Assembly (NCBI RefSeq): GCF_014217805.1 | Contig: NZ_CP055156.1 | Coordinates: forward strand, 3,602,585-3,666,584 | Origin: Adhaeribacter swui | GTDB taxonomy: Bacteria > Bacteroidota > Bacteroidia > Cytophagales > Hymenobacteraceae | Direction of reading: 5' to 3' | DNA length: 64,000 bases | In this document: piece after piece, positions 60,720 through 64,000 of the stretch | Position numbering within the stretch: the stretch's first letter is position 1 | How the letters are laid out: each line of letters begins with the position of its first letter | The notes under the pieces: model-generated | Database searches by the model: none | Told to the model about the DNA's origin: nothing | Seen by the model: the letters and a program-made list of their open reading frames with translations, nothing else | Translations under genes and position numbers: made by a program

Positions 60720-61820
60720 GTGAAGCAACTTTACTTTTTATATTTATTCTGTGGGTTATTAGCGGTTGCTTGTTCTTCGCCGAGCGGCGGCAAAAACGAA
60801 GAAGTACCCGAACCGCAGCCCACGCCTTACACGCTTTCTTTTTCCGAACGCTTTCAGCCGCCTACCATTCCGGCCGATAATCCTTTAACCGAAGAAGGGG
60901 TTCTGTTGGGTCGGCGGTTGTTTTACGAGAAGAAACTATCCGGCGATAACACCATTTCCTGCGGCAGTTGCCACCAGCAAAAACTAGCCTTTACCGACGG
61001 CAAAGCCCTGAGTACCGGCATTAACGGCCAAAGCACTACCCGGAGCTCCATGAGCTTGGTAAATCTGGCTTGGAACAAAACTTTTAACTGGGCTGGCGAA
61101 GTTAATTCTTTAGAAGCGCAAGCCCGCATTCCCATTGAGAACCCTCTGGAAATGCACCAGAACCTGGACGAAGCCGTTAGCGAACTTCAGAATACCGGCA
61201 CGTACCCTAACCTTTTTAAGAAAGCCTTTGGCACCAGCACCATTACCTCGGATTTAATGCTGAAAGCCCTGGCCCAGTTTACCCGCACCCTGGTTTCTAC
61301 TAATTCCCGCTACGACAAATTCCGGGCCGGACAAGCCAACTTAACCGTGGAAGAACTAGAAGGCATGCAGTTGTTTATCACGCACCCCGACCCGAGTCGG
61401 AATTTGCGCGGTGGGAATTGCGGCGATTGCCACGGCAGCGATTTTTTTACCTTACAGCAATTCCACAACAACGGCTTAGACGAAACTTTTGCCGATAAAG
61501 GTCGGGGTGTCGTAACCGACAAAGCTACCGACGACGGTAAGTTTAAAGCGCCCTCCTTACGCAACATTGCCGTTACCGCCCCTTACATGCACGACGGCCG
61601 GTTCAAAACCCTGGAAGAAGTACTGGATCATTACAACGACCACATCAACAATGCCAGCCCCAACCTGGATCCTTTAATCATAGAAGCGTCGAACCAGGTA
61701 AGAGGTAAATCGTTGTTGCTTACTCCCGAAGAAAAAACGAAAATTATTAAGTTTCTGCATACGCTTACCGATGAATCGTTTTTGCAGGACGAGCAGTTCT
61801 CGGAAATCACGACTCCTTAA
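60720..61820 (+). CDS. Di-heme cytochrome c peroxidase family lipoprotein
   Basis: A 366-residue exported enzyme of the MauG/CcpA di-heme family. The GTG start gives a signal peptide with lipobox LAVAC. Two heme c sites are visible: CGSCH (81-85) and CGDCH (234-238). Conserved elements are LGRRLFYEKKLSGDNTISCGSCH, WNKTFNWAGEVNSLEAQARIPIENPLEM, and the C-terminal LRNIAVTAPYMHDGRF, whose Met is a heme-ligand candidate. It is the first gene of a set with a Cys-rich small protein, MbnP and an MbnH-like enzyme. Confidence 0.92.
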   Translation: MKQLYFLYLFCGLLAVACSSPSGGKNEEVPEPQPTPYTLSFSERFQPPTIPADNPLTEEGVLLGRRLFYEKKLSGDNTISCGSCHQQKLAFTDGKALSTGINGQSTTRSSMSLVNLAWNKTFNWAGEVNSLEAQARIPIENPLEMHQNLDEAVSELQNTGTYPNLFKKAFGTSTITSDLMLKALAQFTRTLVSTNSRYDKFRAGQANLTVEELEGMQLFITHPDPSRNLRGGNCGDCHGSDFFTLQQFHNNGLDETFADKGRGVVTDKATDDGKFKAPSLRNIAVTAPYMHDGRFKTLEEVLDHYNDHINNASPNLDPLIIEASNQVRGKSLLLTPEEKTKIIKFLHTLTDESFLQDEQFSEITTP

Positions 61821-61898
61821 AGCCATGGTGGTAAAAACCGAAATAATGCTTTTTTTTAAAAATTTCCGTTTCTACTTTTACCCCGCAAACAAAACTAC

Positions 61899-62282
61899 TT
61901 GAAAAGTACCGTTACCATAGCGCTCTTACTGGTAATGCTGGTGCAAAGCTTCAGCAAGGTATTTATTGTTCTGGATTACCAGGCCAATAAAAACTACATC
62001 GCCGAATTTTTGTGCGTGAACAAGGCCAAGCCGCAAATGCATTGTAACGGCCAATGCTACCTGAAAAAGCAGTTGCAAAAAGCGGAGCAACAAGAAAATC
62101 AATCAACTACTCCTAACTTAAAGCACGCCGCCGAAATAACTTTATTTTGCCAGCATTTGTTTTCGTTGCCTTTTACTCCCGTTCCTTTACCCGTTCAGCA
62201 TACCTTTACCTACCTGCCTGGTGTAGCAAAAGCCAACCTCAGGTTTATCTTCCATCCGCCTCAGTTTACGGTTTTAGCTTAA
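61899..62282 (+). CDS. Small secreted Cys-containing protein, unknown family
   Basis: 127 residues starting at a TTG codon (KSTVTIALLLVMLVQSF). An N-terminal signal or anchor segment is followed by FLCVNKAKPQMHCNGQCYLKKQLQ, which puts three cysteines in a compact motif, and a hydrophobic proline-rich stretch (LFSLPFTPVPLPVQHTF). The position between the di-heme peroxidase and MbnP suggests a role in the same metal-linked pathway. Start and function are uncertain. Confidence 0.6.
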   Translation: MKSTVTIALLLVMLVQSFSKVFIVLDYQANKNYIAEFLCVNKAKPQMHCNGQCYLKKQLQKAEQQENQSTTPNLKHAAEITLFCQHLFSLPFTPVPLPVQHTFTYLPGVAKANLRFIFHPPQFTVLA

Positions 62283-62453
62283 TTTTTAAATTTTTCGTTA
62301 TCCCAACGAATTGCGTTTGGGTGACCTTACGCCTGAATTAAGCTACCGGAGCGTATGCTCTATCTTTCTGATTTTTTTAAAAATGGCAGTTTAAGCGGGT
62401 TCCCCAGCTTAACAGATAGCGCTATTCATTATTTAATAAATTTCTAATAACTC

Positions 62454-63221
62454 ATGAAATCTTTATTCTTGAAATATATTCTTGTTATTTTTTCTTTCGC
62501 TGTTTTGTTTACCGCTTGTAAAAAAGATCCCGAACCCGGAACCACTCCCATTACCACGGGCAAAGTAACTCTGGAGTTTGACCACGTAGTCGGTGACCAA
62601 GCGTTAGCCTTAAATCCACAGCAATACACCAATGCCAACGGCGATCAGTTTCAGATAACTACCTTTAAATACTACATCAGTAATATTGTATTAACCAAAG
62701 CCGATGGCACCAGCTACAAGCAACCCGAAAGCTATTACCTGGTAGACGAGGAAGAACCAGATTCCAAGCTGATTACCCTGGAAGAGGTACCGTCGGGCGA
62801 GTACACGGGTTTAACTTTTACGGTGGGTGTGGATAGCGTACGCAATGTGTCGGGGGCACAAACCGGCGCCTTAGACACCGCCTTAGGCATGTTCTGGAGC
62901 TGGAATACCGGTTATATTTTCCTGAAGCTGGAAGGTTACTCACCCCAGTCCGAGAAAGGCGGTTTAACTTTTCACATTGGCGGCTTTAAAGCACCGAACA
63001 ACACCATCCGCACCATTTCGCCTAATTTAAACGGGAGTAAAATGCTGGTAGCGGCTGGTAAAGCGCCGCAGGTACATTTAAAAGTAAACGTGCTGGAGAT
63101 GTTTCAGTCGCCGCATCTAATCAAGTTTGCTGATTTAAGCTCTACCATGGGTGGGCCGGCTTCGGTAACCATTGCGGATAATTACCGCGACATGTTCCAG
63201 GTGGACCATATCCATAATTAA
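62454..63221 (+). CDS. MbnP-like copper-binding lipoprotein
   Basis: 255 residues with a signal peptide and lipobox FTAC (Cys22). The body begins with GKVTLEFDHVVGDQALALNPQQYTNANGDQFQITTFKYYISNIVL and contains the family's conserved ALGMFWSWNTGYIFLKLEGYSP, with tryptophans. MbnP proteins bind copper at a site that needs oxidation of a tryptophan to kynurenine by MbnH. The following gene, starting 3 bases after this stop codon, encodes a di-heme enzyme, giving the classic MbnP-MbnH pair. Confidence 0.92.
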   Translation: MKSLFLKYILVIFSFAVLFTACKKDPEPGTTPITTGKVTLEFDHVVGDQALALNPQQYTNANGDQFQITTFKYYISNIVLTKADGTSYKQPESYYLVDEEEPDSKLITLEEVPSGEYTGLTFTVGVDSVRNVSGAQTGALDTALGMFWSWNTGYIFLKLEGYSPQSEKGGLTFHIGGFKAPNNTIRTISPNLNGSKMLVAAGKAPQVHLKVNVLEMFQSPHLIKFADLSSTMGGPASVTIADNYRDMFQVDHIHN

Positions 63222-63223
63222 CC

Positions 63224-64000
63224 ATGTTTGGTTTTTGGCTGCTAAACAGAAAGTATGGGCTGATTCTGGCGGCTATTTTTTTAAATTTTTTGGCCGGTTG
63301 CTACCCCGATCCGGAGGTACCCACAGCCGTTGACTTACAGAAAAACCCGGCCCACTTTCCCGAACCCGTTTACCTGTTCACCGATAACGAACCAAGCCAA
63401 GCCGGTTTTGAGCTGGGGCGCCAGTTGTTTTACGATCCGCTGCTTTCCCGGGATGGTACGGTATCATGTGGTACCTGCCATAAACAATTTGCCGGCTTTG
63501 CGGATTTAGATCATACGGTGAGCCACGGCATACAAGACCAATTAGGAACGCGCAACACGCCGAGTTTAGCTAATCTGCGTTGGGATAAATCATTTTTTTG
63601 GGATGGAGGAGTTACGCACCTGGAACTGGTACCATTGGCACCCATAACAAATCCTGTGGAAATGGGCGAAAGCTTGAGTAACGTAGTCCGGAAACTGAAC
63701 CGCAGCCCGCAATATGTGAAATTTTTTAAAAAAGTTTTCCATCAGGATAGCATTAACAGCCAGCAATTGTTCCGGGCCATGGCGCAATTTATGGGTCAGT
63801 TCGTATCGGCTTCGGCGCCTTACGACCAGTACGTGCAGGGCAAAACCAACGCCTTAACGGCTACCCAAGTTCAGGGTTTAGCGGTGTTTAACAGCAAGTG
63901 CGCGAGTTGCCATACGCCGGGTTTATTTACCGACTTGTCATTCCGCAACAACGGCTTAGATGCAGATTTTAAAAAAGATGCGGGCCGGCAGATTATTACG
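63224..64000 (+). CDS. MbnH-like di-heme cytochrome c peroxidase (truncated by window end)
   Basis: The gene runs off the right edge with 259 codons visible. The start ATG is at 63224. A lipoprotein signal with lipobox LAGC (Cys26) precedes FELGRQLFYDPLLSRDGTVSC, the first heme site CGTCH (82-86), RNTPSLANLRWDKSFFWDGGV and the second heme site CASCH (about residue 226). It overlaps MbnP's transcript closely, and MbnH homologues form a bis-Fe(IV) state that oxidises a Trp in MbnP. Start is well supported; the 3' end is outside. Confidence 0.9.
   Translation, partial: MFGFWLLNRKYGLILAAIFLNFLAGCYPDPEVPTAVDLQKNPAHFPEPVYLFTDNEPSQAGFELGRQLFYDPLLSRDGTVSCGTCHKQFAGFADLDHTVSHGIQDQLGTRNTPSLANLRWDKSFFWDGGVTHLELVPLAPITNPVEMGESLSNVVRKLNRSPQYVKFFKKVFHQDSINSQQLFRAMAQFMGQFVSASAPYDQYVQGKTNALTATQVQGLAVFNSKCASCHTPGLFTDLSFRNNGLDADFKKDAGRQIIT

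Noticed and set aside
1-64000. Search for tRNA, rRNA and integrase or transposase genes
   Set aside because: No cloverleaf-like tRNA, no rRNA-like block and no DDE, tyrosine or serine recombinase motif was recognised; absence is by eye only and a covariance and profile search would be decisive.

Overview
The window looks like the chromosome of a Bacteroidota bacterium, most likely order Cytophagales, family Hymenobacteraceae (Adhaeribacter- or Hymenobacter-like). The grounds are a type IX secretion C-terminal sorting domain on a secreted dehydrogenase, two matches to the Bacteroidota promoter element TAnnTTTG, Bacteroidota-specific families (DUF6503, SMUG2-type glycosylase, MbnP), weak Shine-Dalgarno signals and long gene-free gaps filled with inverted repeats. 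The genus is an inference. No rRNA, tRNA, CRISPR array, transposase or integrase was found.

Layout. 1-7.3 kb: fructan hydrolase (GH32), orphan PAS histidine kinase, cupin, small lipoprotein, VanZ-like protein, Dabb protein, galactose mutarotase. 7.7-12 kb: a very AT-rich accessory island with one 1184-residue SIR2 + NB-ARC STAND ATPase, an Avs5-like candidate anti-phage protein. It is followed by a long inverted repeat and the remnant of an hrpB helicase gene. 12-21 kb: phosphate-selective porin behind a Pho-box-like repeat, a multidomain secreted sugar dehydrogenase, an FG-GAP lipoprotein, a DUF5009 acyltransferase-like membrane protein and an esterase. 21-30 kb: a large inverted-repeat element, a BlaI/BlaR1 pair, a two-subunit molybdenum hydroxylase, a SMUG2-like glycosylase and a fluoride riboswitch with a CLC-F transporter. 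30-42 kb: Fpg/Nei glycosylase, UvsE endonuclease, small reductases, a DUF1080 protein, a cupredoxin-dehydrogenase-HEAT protein, a flavin monooxygenase-like protein, CsbD and pirin. 43-50 kb: an ABC transporter whose permease is fused to an M1 peptidase, bracketed by pirin and a decayed pirin copy, then AT-richer genes with an integron-attC-like spacer. 50-60 kb: altronate dehydratase and a sugar-modifying set (TIM-barrel isomerase, ThuA, two Gfo/Idh/MocA proteins). 60-64 kb: a di-heme peroxidase, a small Cys protein, MbnP and a truncated MbnH-like di-heme enzyme.

How the genes fit together. The GH32, GalM, UxaA, ThuA, DUF1080, Gfo/Idh and TIM-barrel genes indicate a plant- or polysaccharide-derived carbohydrate lifestyle with periplasmic sugar oxidation. 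The 60-64 kb operon is a copper/heme 'metallo-mystery pair' locus. The SIR2-STAND island is the best candidate for an undescribed system. At least three families of short non-coding repeats (667/599 bp, 140/147 bp and 81 bp) are scattered through the gaps and probably mark non-autonomous mobile or recombination-prone elements.
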